Assembly (NCBI GenBank): GCA_050945135.1
Contig: JBMNSJ010000013.1
Span: 1 to 46,020, forward strand
Reading direction: 5' to 3'
DNA from: WRIS01 sp050945135
GTDB taxonomy: Bacteria; Actinomycetota; Coriobacteriia; Coriobacteriales; Eggerthellaceae
DNA length: 46,020 bases
Shown here: one piece after another, positions 1-7,476 of the stretch
Position numbering within the stretch: the stretch's first letter is position 1
Layout of the letters: each line of letters starts with the position of its first letter
Program-made: the position numbers and the translations under genes
The notes under the pieces: model-generated
Told to the model about the DNA's origin: nothing
What the model saw: the letters and a program-made list of their open reading frames with translations, nothing else
Database searches by the model: none

Positions 1-45
1 CAGGTTCATGATGATCTGCTCTGTGGTGTAGCGTGTCTTTTTCAT
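1..45 (-). CDS. IS3-family transposase OrfA, N-terminal fragment (runs off window)
   Basis: Reading leftward from an ATG at 45-43, the first fifteen codons give MKKTRYTTEQIIMNL, and the frame is open to the window edge. This is the typical opening of the helix-turn-helix OrfA subunit of IS3-family transposases, which binds the terminal inverted repeats of the element. A good ribosome binding site (AAAGGA) lies 7-8 bases upstream. Only the N-terminus is visible, so whether the element is intact cannot be judged. The alternative is a related HTH protein of a non-mobile gene, but this N-terminus is characteristic. Confidence 0.6.
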   Translation of the reverse strand, partial: MKKTRYTTEQIIMNL

Positions 46-122
46 TGTCTGGTCCTTTCCCTTCAGTGTCGAATTCTATCTATTTCCTAACACTGGGGTT
101 GGATCAGATTCAGGGGGTCATG
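1..122 (-). mobile_element. Probable end of an IS3-type insertion sequence
   Basis: The non-coding stretch upstream of the transposase start, 46 to about 122, has the usual length of an IS3 left end. Read on the minus strand it contains TGACCCCCTGAATCTGATCC from 121 inward, a TG-starting sequence like IS3 termini. The exact terminus and any target duplication cannot be fixed because the other end lies outside the window. The stop codon of the neighbouring secreted protein (110-112) falls inside this stretch. Confidence 0.4.
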
Positions 123-1273
123 CCAGAGTCAAAGCTGGTATCGACCCAACGACCAAGACCGAGAATGCCAGAATCTGTTGAACCCTCAGGTGCAACATCG
201 GTTCCCTTTAATAAGTACCCAATAACTGGTTGTGAAGAACCAGCTGCGGTGGTAAGACTTGGATAAGCAAATGTTGCGGTAAGCAACTGGTGGATGGTAG
301 ACGCGTTATTCTTCGTGATTACAGCTACCGCATACTTACTGTAACTCTGATCAAGGCTTGGGAGAAGTGAGCTGTCAACAACGCCATGGCTCACGCCCTG
401 AACTACAGTAAACCCAACTGAAGCACCGTCGTTAGCAACAGGAACTGCAATAATGAAGGTTTCTCCCGCTGCTCCAATCAACTCAAGGTCTAACTTAGCA
501 GTGATGGAGTTGCCGGAGTCGTGGATGATATTTCCATTGTCGGGGCTTGGATTGGTTGCACTTGGCTCATAGAGTAAGTCGATAGAACCATTGATTATGG
601 AGCTACTCGCTGGAGCAAGCGGCGCGCCCATGATGTTGAAGTTATTAGGAGTAATTTCTTGCCCCACCACTTCAACTTGATTTCCATTGATTGGTTGCGC
701 AGCGCTAGACTCTCCGCTTGCATTTGGATCTGCTGAAGAGACAACCTCAACCTTTATGCTATCGCTAGTAATATAAGAACTAGCAATGGTGTAGGTGTCG
801 CCTTCTTTAACGTAAGGCACTTGGTTGCCCCCAGAGGTTACGGTAACTACCGTATCTATATAATTAGTATTGGGGGTTGCGGTAAATACCAAATCTTTAT
901 TGACAGGTACATTTACCGTAGTACCAGAAAGCTCTTGCCTGTTTGCAGGATCTTCACCAATTTCGACGCAAGAATCCTTAACGTCAAAAGTCACTGCATA
1001 CGAAGAAGGCAGTGTTGGTGTCTGCACTGGCTCAGCAACAGGTGCAGGAGTTTGTTGCGTAACAACACCCGCCGGGGATTGTTGTCCACCCCCCACTGTA
1101 GCTTCGACACCGGCTTCGGTACCCGTTGTGGTTTCTTCCTCGACCGCGCCATCGCCGGTAGCAAATGCTGAGATGTTAAACATCGTTAGCACTAGCAACA
1201 CAGACATGAAGACTGCGAGGAACTTCGTCCTTGTGGACTTAGTTGAGTTGATAGACTTCCCTACGGAACTCAT
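110..1273 (-). CDS. Secreted protein of unknown function, possibly 3'-truncated
   Basis: The protein is about 387 residues. It has a clear Sec signal peptide: basic N-region with KSTRTK, hydrophobic core FLAVFMSVLLVLTMF, and cleavage likely after ISAFA. An acidic, Thr/Gly/Pro-rich linker follows, then a region of beta-rich character resembling bacterial surface-protein repeats. I start it at the ATG at 1273, six bases after AGGTG, rather than the in-frame GTG at 1282 that overlaps that site. There is no LPXTG motif or C-terminal membrane anchor, and the last codons (Met-Thr-Pro-stop) may come from the adjoining IS end, so the native protein may have been longer. Function unknown; I recognise no enzymatic domain. 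Confidence 0.7.
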   Translation of the reverse strand: MSSVGKSINSTKSTRTKFLAVFMSVLLVLTMFNISAFATGDGAVEEETTTGTEAGVEATVGGGQQSPAGVVTQQTPAPVAEPVQTPTLPSSYAVTFDVKDSCVEIGEDPANRQELSGTTVNVPVNKDLVFTATPNTNYIDTVVTVTSGGNQVPYVKEGDTYTIASSYITSDSIKVEVVSSADPNASGESSAAQPINGNQVEVVGQEITPNNFNIMGAPLAPASSSIINGSIDLLYEPSATNPSPDNGNIIHDSGNSITAKLDLELIGAAGETFIIAVPVANDGASVGFTVVQGVSHGVVDSSLLPSLDQSYSKYAVAVITKNNASTIHQLLTATFAYPSLTTAAGSSQPVIGYLLKGTDVAPEGSTDSGILGLGRWVDTSFDSGMTP

Positions 1274-1290
1274 ATGAATCACCTACCCCT

Positions 1291-1309
1291 GTCGGACACC
1301 CTATCCGAC
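1291..1309. promoter_or_regulatory. Inverted repeat in the leader of the secreted-protein gene
   Basis: GTCGGA at 1291-1296 and TCCGAC at 1304-1309 form a perfect 6-bp inverted repeat with a 7-base spacer, placed just upstream of the ribosome binding site. On the minus strand it also reads as two near-identical direct copies of GGTGTCGGA. It could be an operator or a leader hairpin; function is inferred from position only. Confidence 0.3.
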
Positions 1310-1404
1310 ACCTTTTCCAATATTTGTTTTGCTTAAAAGCACAATTCCACCCATAGAATTGCTCATAGGATGTCACAGAAAAGCTCCTAATGAAACACCT
1401 TTTC

Positions 1405-1424
1405 ACGTAACAAAAACGTTACGT
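1405..1424. promoter_or_regulatory. Perfect palindrome, operator-like
   Basis: ACGTAAC (1405-1411) and GTTACGT (1418-1424) are perfect 7-bp arms around a 6-base AT-rich spacer, about 130 bp upstream of the secreted-protein gene. The size and symmetry fit a dimeric regulator site. The rest of 1310-1653 shows no gene; it holds two copies of CCCAACATTTAG (1493-1504 and 1535-1546) exactly 42 bp apart. Confidence 0.35.
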
Positions 1425-1653
1425 ACAACGCCTTTGATTCGTGGTGCTTTTTCGGTGCTTCAAGAGAGGTTGGGGCACGCTATAGGCTGACCCCCAACAT
1501 TTAGCAATCAAAAATAAGAAAATGGCATATCATACCCAACATTTAGTTTGTCCTGTCGAGAGCACATTTGTTTGATTTTCAGCGAAACTTTGCTGGCGAA
1601 ATTTTTTGCTTCAGGGAATACTTTTTTGTAAAAAGCGACACTTTTTAAACTTT

Positions 1654-2640
1654 TTATTTCTGTTTTCGGTGAACGGTCGTTCGGGACCCGCGAACGGCTC
1701 TCTTTTGAGCGTGGGCATTTTCGCGCCTACGCTCCTTGATATCTTCCGTTTCTTGCTTGAGTGCCCGATATGAGCTCAATCGCGCCTCGCTTAGCACCCC
1801 ATCTTCGAAGGCCTCGCGCACTTTGCATCCCGGCTCTTCCCCATGACGACAGTCACGAAACTTGCATTGCTGCGCAAGCTCTTCTATGTCAGCGAACGCT
1901 GTTTCGAGACCAGTGTCTGCATCCCACAATCCTAGTCCACGAACTCCCGGCATGTCGATAATTGCGCCTCCGGAAGGAATTTCGATCATCTCGCGACTGA
2001 CGGTAGTGTGGCGCCCGCGACCATCTGTTTCGCGCACGGCCATAGTGTCTTGGATTTCTTCTCCCACTAACAAATTAACCAAGCTTGATTTCCCAACGCC
2101 GCTTTTACCGATGAGCACCGCAATCTTGTTTTCGGGAAGGTGCCTACGCACTGCTTCGATACTCGCTGCGTCCTCAGAAGATACAACTAGAAGAATCTCA
2201 TCGTTTAGAAGTTCTTGCACGCGTGCCACGGTGGCCTCGACCTCTGCTTCGTTACAGGCGAGGTCGGCCTTAGTGAGCAAGATGATTACTTCGGCGCCAG
2301 TTTCATGCGCAATAACCAACTCGCGCTCTAGGCGGCGAAGATTAATATCGGATAGTGGCTGAGCGATGAAAACAATATCGAAGTTTACGGCCAGCACCTG
2401 CGAAAGTGTTTGCTCCGCTGGGTCTTTTCGCACCAGACTGTTTCTCCGATCCACGATGCTCTCGATAATGGCTTTGTCGTGGCCTTCAGGGATATCAAGC
2501 TCGACCCAGTCGCCTATCACGGCGCGTTGTTGCTGCTCTTTAACGAGCGCGGTTGCGTGCTTGCAGCGATACTTCTTCCCGTCTTGGGTGAGCACCAGAG
2601 GAAAGCCTCGATCAAGCTTAATCACGCGGCCGCGCACCAT
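1654..2640 (-). CDS. rsgA: Ribosome small-subunit-dependent GTPase A
   Basis: RsgA is a circularly permuted GTPase that binds the 30S subunit late in assembly and helps release maturation factors. The 328-residue protein begins MVRGRVIKLDRGFPLV, an OB-fold start. The permuted GTPase motifs follow in order: G4 LLTKAD, G1 GKSGVGKSSLVN, G2 GRGRHTT and G3 DMPG. A C-terminal zinc-finger region has CKFRDCRHGEEPGC. The ATG at 2640 overlaps the stop of the upstream gene as TGATG, so translation is probably coupled. A longer frame upstream is open only because it shadows that gene. The family assignment is secure. Confidence 0.95.
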   Translation of the reverse strand: MVRGRVIKLDRGFPLVLTQDGKKYRCKHATALVKEQQQRAVIGDWVELDIPEGHDKAIIESIVDRRNSLVRKDPAEQTLSQVLAVNFDIVFIAQPLSDINLRRLERELVIAHETGAEVIILLTKADLACNEAEVEATVARVQELLNDEILLVVSSEDAASIEAVRRHLPENKIAVLIGKSGVGKSSLVNLLVGEEIQDTMAVRETDGRGRHTTVSREMIEIPSGGAIIDMPGVRGLGLWDADTGLETAFADIEELAQQCKFRDCRHGEEPGCKVREAFEDGVLSEARLSSYRALKQETEDIKERRRENAHAQKRAVRGSRTTVHRKQK

Positions 2641-3242
2641 CAGCGCCTCTTTTCGTGAAGTCGCGAGAACACGAGGACTAAGATGAGCCCCACGAGTACG
2701 GCTACTGCACCTGGAATAAAGGCGTACAAATCGAGTGCTTCGGGATTCTGTCTTCCGGCTTCGGTTACCGAAACTTGATCTGCGTGAATATCGCTTATGC
2801 CTTCGTGTTCGGCACATACCAAATGATAGGTTCCATTTATTCGCAGCTTAGTTCCGGTTGAGCCATACTTCCCAAAGGTGTCAATCTTTTCTGCCTCAAG
2901 CGCACTCATGTACACAGTAACGCTCGCGTTGCTATCGGCATCTTCCGAAAGAAGGGTGATCCAGCGGTACTCATTATTAGGGCCTGCGTTAAGGCTATCG
3001 CCCACCACTTCTCCAACCACTTGCACGGTCTGATTATCGAAGTAGGCATCAGCCTTGCTGATTTCGACGATACTGGTGTCGTATATAAAGGAGCTATCGG
3101 GCAGTTGTTGCGAGTTGATAGCGTTGTCGTCTTCGGCGTGCGCTGTGGCAGGCGCGCCCAGGAGCGCGCAAAGGAACAACGCACTTGCAACTACTATATA
3201 TATTAGTAAGCGATTTGGCTGAAATGTCTTGTGCGTTGCCAC
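2640..3242 (-). CDS. Exported single-pass membrane protein, OB-fold-like, unknown function
   Basis: The protein has about 200 residues. An N-terminal signal sequence (LLIYIVVASALFLCALLGAPATAHA) leads to an extracytoplasmic domain with alternating beta segments, including YFDNQTVQVVGEVVGD and TKLRINGTYHLV. This pattern suggests an OB-like fold. A C-terminal helix (IPGAVAVLVGLILVLVF) and a basic RLHEKRR tail follow, giving an outside-domain, inside-tail topology. I chose the GTG at 3242 because it lies just past the trkH stop and follows GGAG; starting farther up would overlap trkH by about 100 bases. It sits between trkH and rsgA with close spacing, so it is probably co-transcribed. I cannot assign a function. 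Confidence 0.7.
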   Translation of the reverse strand: MATHKTFQPNRLLIYIVVASALFLCALLGAPATAHAEDDNAINSQQLPDSSFIYDTSIVEISKADAYFDNQTVQVVGEVVGDSLNAGPNNEYRWITLLSEDADSNASVTVYMSALEAEKIDTFGKYGSTGTKLRINGTYHLVCAEHEGISDIHADQVSVTEAGRQNPEALDLYAFIPGAVAVLVGLILVLVFSRLHEKRR

Positions 3243-3247
3243 CGAGT

Positions 3248-4777
3248 TTATTTCTCCAGCTTCTTTTCGTAAATGCGGCGTGGATTGAACGATACAACAA
3301 CCTCGACGATTAGTGCGAGCAATGTCACGAATTCTAGACGGCCTGCCCACATTTGGAAAATGTAGAGCACTTCAAGACTCGAAGGCATGCCTGCCGTGGT
3401 GATACCAGAAGTAATGCCTGTATTGCTGGTCATAGCTACCGACTCGAAAATTGCATGAGTGGCTTCGTAGCCGTGCGCAATTCCAATGAGGGCACCGATG
3501 GCGTAGGTAATTATGAACAGCGTGAACACGGTCATGGCTTCTTTCGCCACCTCTGGCGAGACAAGTCGCCGCTGCACATGCTGATAATCCACTACGATGC
3601 GCGCCGAATCTGGCGAAAGCGTTTCTTTAATTGTTGCAACGATTGATTTAGCAATGATGCCAATGCGGCGCAGCTTAATACCACCCGATGTGCTTCCGGC
3701 GCTTCCGCCTACCGCCATAATCATGGCAAGCGTAAGAAAGGCACCCGAAGTAAATACGGTATCGAGCTGGTTAGACGTAATGTTTTGAAATCCGCTTGTG
3801 GTAAACGAGCAAACCACCATGAACAAGCCACGGCGAAGCATAGCGCCCAGGTCTGAAAAGTTAATACTTACGGCAAGCGCTGCGGCAAACACAAAGGTCA
3901 TGCAGATCAGCCAGATGAATAAGGTGCGGATTTCGATGTCTTTAAAGAAAGCCTGAACCCTGCCGCGCCATATTTCGGCATGAAGCACAAAGCTGATCGA
4001 GCCCAAGACCATGAGGATCATGAGAACTGCCTCGATGCCAAAGGATTGATAATACATTGCCGACCCGCTCATCGGAGCGAAGCCGCCCGTCATAAATCCA
4101 GATATCGAAAGCCAGAAACCATGCAAAACCGCGCGAAGAGGTTCGATACCTAAAAACAGGCACAGCACTGTCATAATGGCTGTCGCAATCGTAATAACCA
4201 CGAGCGAGATTTTTGCGATAGTGCGCGTAGTGTCGAGGATATTTGGAAGCACGTGTTCGCTTCGCCCTTCGGACGAGTACAGATTTGCGCTTCCTCGTTT
4301 TCCGAAAAGGCCGAAGGAAAGCGCCACGACGATTAATCCCAAACCTCCAGCAAACTGCATAACGAAGCGCCACATGTTGTCGGCGTTTGAGATGTGGTCG
4401 AGGTCTTGAACGAGAGAGACTCCGGTGGTGGTAAGCCCAGACACTCCGTCGAAGAGTGCGTCAAGGTAGTTTGCGTAGTTTCCCGAGAGAAATAGCGGAA
4501 TTGAAGCAACAAAGGCGAGCACAATCCACGAAAGACCCGTAACGGCAAGCGCTTGTTGGCGATTGAGTTTTCCGAGATCGATGCGCAAAAATCGCAAGCC
4601 CGACCCAATGATGAGGGCGATTCCTATAGTGAGCAGGTAGCGAGCCGCCGGTTCCCATTCTTGGCAGATAAGCGCCGTAAGAAAAGGTACGAGCAAAGCG
4701 CACGACGAAAACAGGATCAGAATACCCAGGTAGTGCCCGATAACACGCACGTCATATAGGGAGAAACTCTTCCACAT
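3248..4777 (-). CDS. trkH: TrkH/KtrB-family potassium uptake membrane protein
   Basis: This is the K+-translocating subunit of a Trk/Ktr system, 509 residues with many hydrophobic segments. The four P-loop repeats typical of the family are visible: SGLTTTGVS, GFMTGGFAP, CSFTTSGFQN and TSNTGITSG, each with the filter glycine. The start at 4777 is preceded by AGGACAAC. Such transporters usually need a cytosolic TrkA/KtrA gating ring; no such gene is in this window, so it must be elsewhere if present. A 45-codon membrane protein gene precedes it by 21 bases and may be part of the same transcript. Confidence 0.92.
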   Translation of the reverse strand: MWKSFSLYDVRVIGHYLGILILFSSCALLVPFLTALICQEWEPAARYLLTIGIALIIGSGLRFLRIDLGKLNRQQALAVTGLSWIVLAFVASIPLFLSGNYANYLDALFDGVSGLTTTGVSLVQDLDHISNADNMWRFVMQFAGGLGLIVVALSFGLFGKRGSANLYSSEGRSEHVLPNILDTTRTIAKISLVVITIATAIMTVLCLFLGIEPLRAVLHGFWLSISGFMTGGFAPMSGSAMYYQSFGIEAVLMILMVLGSISFVLHAEIWRGRVQAFFKDIEIRTLFIWLICMTFVFAAALAVSINFSDLGAMLRRGLFMVVCSFTTSGFQNITSNQLDTVFTSGAFLTLAMIMAVGGSAGSTSGGIKLRRIGIIAKSIVATIKETLSPDSARIVVDYQHVQRRLVSPEVAKEAMTVFTLFIITYAIGALIGIAHGYEATHAIFESVAMTSNTGITSGITTAGMPSSLEVLYIFQMWAGRLEFVTLLALIVEVVVSFNPRRIYEKKLEK

Positions 4778-4798
4778 ATTAGTTGTCCTGAGTTTGCA

Positions 4799-4936
4799 TT
4801 AGCCGAGCGCCAACCTTGTAAGCACGATAATGAGAGCGAGTAGGAGCAAAAAGCACACCACAGTTAGTACGATGGCTGTCATGCCTATCAAAGGAGTTTT
4901 GGGGTCGTGCTCGATTTGTCTGCGTGCTCTTCTCAT
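4799..4936 (-). CDS. Small single-span membrane protein (45 aa), unknown function
   Basis: Reading from an ATG at 4936 gives a 45-residue protein. It has a basic N-terminus (MRRARRQIEHDPKTP), a long hydrophobic helix covering most of the rest, and the C-terminus LTRLALG. The positive-inside rule predicts a cytoplasmic N-terminus. It has no ribosome binding site, but a TAAAAT box (4943-4948) lies exactly six bases before the ATG, which suggests a leaderless mRNA. It ends 21 bases before trkH and could be an accessory subunit of that transporter; this is inference from position. Confidence 0.55.
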   Translation of the reverse strand: MRRARRQIEHDPKTPLIGMTAIVLTVVCFLLLLALIIVLTRLALG

Positions 4937-4942
4937 GCAGGT

Positions 4943-4948
4943 ATTTTA
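4943..4948 (-). promoter_or_regulatory. -10 box giving a probable leaderless mRNA for the small gene and trkH
   Basis: TAAAAT on the minus strand matches the TATAAT consensus at five of six positions and ends six bases before the ATG at 4936. Transcription would begin at or near the start codon. The -35 region is weak. rlmN at 35772 has the same spacing. Confidence 0.45.
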
Positions 4949-5015
4949 GTATAAAACGCCTATTGAGAATACACCTGTTGCTGAGCGGTGTTGAGTTTGC
5001 GCTTGTGCAGCGACT

Positions 5016-5275
5016 TTGATGCAGGTTGCGGGGCGCGGCGGGGGGTTGCGGGTTGGGCGCGGTGGCGCGCGCGGCGGCGTGCGCGGCGGCAGGTTGGGAG
5101 CGGTGGCGTGCGGGTTGAGCGCGCGAGTTGAGCGCGCGAGTTGCGGGTTGCGGGTTGGGCGCGGGGGCGTGCGCGGCGGCGGGCGGTTGCGGCGCGCGGC
5201 GCGCGAGCGGTGCGGCGTGCGGCGCGCGGGGACGGGTTGCGAGTTGCTCGCGGCGCGCGGGTTGGGCGAAAACGT
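5016..5275 (+). repeat. GC-rich, G-biased degenerate repeat island with G-quadruplex potential
   Basis: The stretch is almost pure G, C and T on the plus strand, built from irregular repetitions of units such as GCGGGTTGCGGGTTGGGCGC and GCGCGCGAGTTGAG. Two places fit the canonical four-tract quadruplex pattern: 5030-5057 and 5145-5167 (G-tract loops TTGC, TT, CGC). Open frames here translate to Gly/Arg/Ala low complexity on all strands and are not genes. Together with 5444-5779 this forms an ~840-bp gene-free stretch; 5444-5779 shows nothing further that I can support. Confidence 0.75.
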
Positions 5276-5280
5276 AGCGA

Positions 5281-5443
5281 CTTGGATAAAAAGCTCGATA
5301 GTGCGCGAAAATTCTATGCTCAGAGCCGCGTTTAGCTCTGAAACAGCAACTCTAGCGCATTTCTTCTGTCTAGAATCGCGCACTATCTCAATTTTTTACC
5401 AACAGCCTACCAAAACGAAAGACTCACCTTACATCTAGTGCTC
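5281..5443 (+). repeat. Imperfect palindromic repeat, family 1, copy A
   Basis: This ~163-bp element shares its start (CTTGGATAAAAAGCTCGATA, one base different) and end (ACGAGAGACTTAC-like, then GTGCTC) with 6904-7065. GATAGTGCGCGA at 5297-5308 is the exact reverse complement of TCGCGCACTATC at 5376-5387, with pairing extended on both sides by A- and T-rich runs. The RNA would fold into one long hairpin with a ~67-base loop region. It could be a non-autonomous transposable repeat or a structured RNA. Confidence 0.75.
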
Positions 5444-5779
5444 TACCTGTTCGTAGGTCTGAGATGCAAAACACTAGCATGAGCACAGGTTTAGCTGCGC
5501 CGAGACGGTGCAGAGCAGAGTACAAGGTTTACTTAGACTGCGAGCATGGGGGCAGACATGACGGAAGACACGGGCTGGATCCGAGCTGCGAATACTGTTA
5601 ACAGAATGCTCGTGCGGGTTGCGAGGTGGTTCAGTTTCTTGTTGGCCCGCACAGTTTACGCACATTGCAAAATATTTATATTTCTTTTTTCTGCCCCTGA
5701 TTAGGCTTGTAGTAAATCTGTATGGATGTGGTCAAACCTATGCATGTTTTCTGTAGCAATCACCATTTATCTTAAGTTC

Positions 5780-6727
5780 ATGACTATTGTTCTAAGCCAC
5801 ATATCAGCTCTTCAATACTGGCGCGTCGTGAGACATATGCCTCATTCTCATGAAAGCGTTTTGTATGCTCGCCGTCTTTTTTCGGAGCCCCCAAAACTGA
5901 CCGCGAATGAAAAGGAAGCGCTTTCTCGACTTGATCTTCCTCTTCATGTTCTAACGACAGGAAAATCTGCTCGTCGCAATTCCAAAACCCTTACCAGTCA
6001 TCTCTGGAATGGACCCCTTCACAAGGGCACTATTCTTGACTCTGGAAAAGGATTCTACGTAGTTTCACCAGAATTTTGTTTTGCGTTAATGGCAAAAACT
6101 TTATCAATCCCAAAGCTTATAGAGCTTGGTTTCGAGCTTTGTGGCATCTATGACATTTTTCGTGGAGCAATATATAAAGCAAAACCACTAACTACCGTCT
6201 CCCGTCTGAAAGCTTTTGTTTCAAAAATGCAGAATTTTCATGGTAAGCGTAAAGCTCTACGAGCACTTTCTTTTGTCCTCGAGAATTCCGCTTCGCCAAT
6301 GGAGACAACCTTAACTATGCTGCTCTGTCTTCCTTATAGGTTGGGTGGGTATGGATTGCCAAAACCCTCGCTCAACCATCGAATCGATTTACCCTACAGA
6401 AAACACTATGATTTCTCTGCTGAGTTCTATGTATGCGATCTGTATTGGCCGAAAACTCGACTAGCGGTTGAATATGATAGCAACCAGTTTCATACAGGTG
6501 AGGAGCGGATTGTGTATGACTCTTGTCGAAGGCTCGACCTCATGTATATCAAAATAACCGTACTTACCGTAACCTGGGATCAAGTGAAAGATGTTCGCAT
6601 GCTAGATGACTTTGCTAACAGGTTATCAAAGCGACTTGGGAAACGGCTACGACTTCCTGAGGCTGGATTTCCTCAAGCCCGCCAAGCACTTCGAAAAGAA
6701 TTGCTTGGTTCTAAAAGCCAAGGATAG
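5780..6727 (+). CDS. DUF559-type (PD-(D/E)XK nuclease-like) protein, accessory
   Basis: The protein has about 315 residues from the ATG at 5780 (MTIVLSHISALQYWR). Farther in-frame ATGs exist at 5726 and 5744, but no start has a strong ribosome binding site. The C-terminal ~100 residues carry the DUF559 pattern: CDLYWPKTRLAVEYDSNQFH, then a conserved-looking DSCRRLD and a final VLTVTWDQV. This corresponds to the acidic core of Vsr-like restriction-endonuclease folds. The N-terminal two-thirds resembles the AbiEi-like part of actinobacterial proteins with this architecture. Those families are linked to defence and toxin-antitoxin modules, but no partner gene is adjacent. The gene lies between two direct copies of a palindromic repeat and two GC-rich islands, which suggests acquisition. 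Molecular function is not established. Confidence 0.7.
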   Translation: MTIVLSHISALQYWRVVRHMPHSHESVLYARRLFSEPPKLTANEKEALSRLDLPLHVLTTGKSARRNSKTLTSHLWNGPLHKGTILDSGKGFYVVSPEFCFALMAKTLSIPKLIELGFELCGIYDIFRGAIYKAKPLTTVSRLKAFVSKMQNFHGKRKALRALSFVLENSASPMETTLTMLLCLPYRLGGYGLPKPSLNHRIDLPYRKHYDFSAEFYVCDLYWPKTRLAVEYDSNQFHTGEERIVYDSCRRLDLMYIKITVLTVTWDQVKDVRMLDDFANRLSKRLGKRLRLPEAGFPQARQALRKELLGSKSQG

Positions 6728-6903
6728 CTCGTTTGGTAAGCGTACTCTTTGTGAAATTGATTTTGTTTGTTTTGACATGCTCCCACCCCGCTATAAAACT
6801 TTCTCCTCAACGCAGATTCTTCGTGGGTAGATTTTTGTCACACCCCAGACCTTTTCTTGCCATCGTGTTAGAAGCAAAGCCAAGTTGCAGAAATGGAACC
6901 CAG

Positions 6904-7065
6904 CTTGGATAAGAAGCTCGATAGTGCGCGAAAATTCTGTGCAAAGGACTCCGCCCGGATTTAAATACAGCGTTTCTGGCAGTTTCATCTGGTTTAAACC
7001 TCGCACTTTCTCGATTTTTTGCCAAACACAGATCAAAACGAGAGACTTACACCAGTCGAGTGCTC
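6904..7065 (+). repeat. Imperfect palindromic repeat, family 1, copy B
   Basis: This ~162-bp element is in the same orientation as copy A. The left arm is nearly identical (one change in the first 37 bases), and both end in a GTGCTC-type motif. The right arm (TCGCACTTTCTCGATTTTTT, 7001-7020) pairs less perfectly with the left arm (6920-6931 and flanks) than in copy A. The middle has diverged. The 6728-6903 stretch before it contains TTGACA (6772-6777) and TATAAA (6792-6797), but the 14-base spacing is short for a promoter. Open frames across it on both strands are by-products. Confidence 0.72.
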
Positions 7066-7127
7066 AATATAGTCGCCGACTTAAGTTGTGGGCTGTGCGG
7101 GTGGTCGACCTTGGGGAGTGCGTGGAA

Positions 7128-7330
7128 TGTAACAGGATGCGTGGCAGTCGGAACCTTCGGGCCGGCGGTACGCGCGCGGGGTGCGGCTGGTGGAGCCAAA
7201 GTGCGTGGCAGTCGGGACCTTCGGGCCGGCGATACGCGCGGGTTGCGGGCTGGGCACGGGCAGCGACGCGCGGACAGGTTGAGTGCGCGAGCGGCGACCT
7301 GCGGGTTAGGCGTGTGCAGCGCGGGCGGGC
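7128..7330 (+). repeat. GC-rich degenerate repeat island with a 64-bp-period direct repeat
   Basis: Two copies of a ~43-bp unit beginning TGCGTGGCAGTCGG start at 7138 and 7202. They differ at few positions and share CCTTCGGGCCGGCG and TACGCGCG. Downstream, GCGCGGGTTGCGGGCTGGGC recalls the 5016-5275 island. No credible gene is present. The mirror arrangement (island-palindrome, gene, palindrome-island) around the DUF559-type gene is striking. Confidence 0.65.
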
Positions 7331-7374
7331 GCGCTCAACCCGCAACAACTGCGAGCACCACGCCCGCGCACGCG

Positions 7375-7398
7375 AAACGGCCGGAAGACCGGCCGTTT
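7375..7398 (-). terminator. Probable clpB terminator hairpin
   Basis: AAACGGCCGG (7375-7384) and CCGGCCGTTT (7389-7398) are perfect 10-bp arms around a 4-base loop, about 80 bases past the clpB stop. The T tract that follows on the minus strand is short, so termination efficiency is uncertain. Confidence 0.6.
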
Positions 7399-7476
7399 GC
7401 TTAGGCTAGAAAGCCTGAACTGGGTGGATTTCCAGGCGTTCTTCTTTATGTCTACTTACGCTTCTGCGAGCTGCGC

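Noticed and set aside
5016..5438. Gly/Arg/Ala-rich 140-residue frame
   Set aside because: It is a low-complexity translation of GC-rich repeats that then runs into the palindrome; no ribosome binding site or family.
5474..5665. Cys-containing 63-codon minus-strand frame
   Set aside because: No ribosome binding site, no recognisable domain, in a repeat-derived gap.
6791..7036. Frames inside palindrome copy B, including an EFSRTIELLIQ-type peptide also seen in copy A
   Set aside because: The shared peptide is only the translation of the shared repeat arm; the rest of the frames do not match.
5016..7330. CRISPR array in the repeat-rich patch
   Set aside because: The repeats are degenerate and unevenly spaced, spacers are not unique and no cas gene is present.
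6885..7409. 174-codon plus-strand frame
   Set aside because: It spans a palindrome and a GC-rich repeat without any domain; codon pattern is not gene-like.
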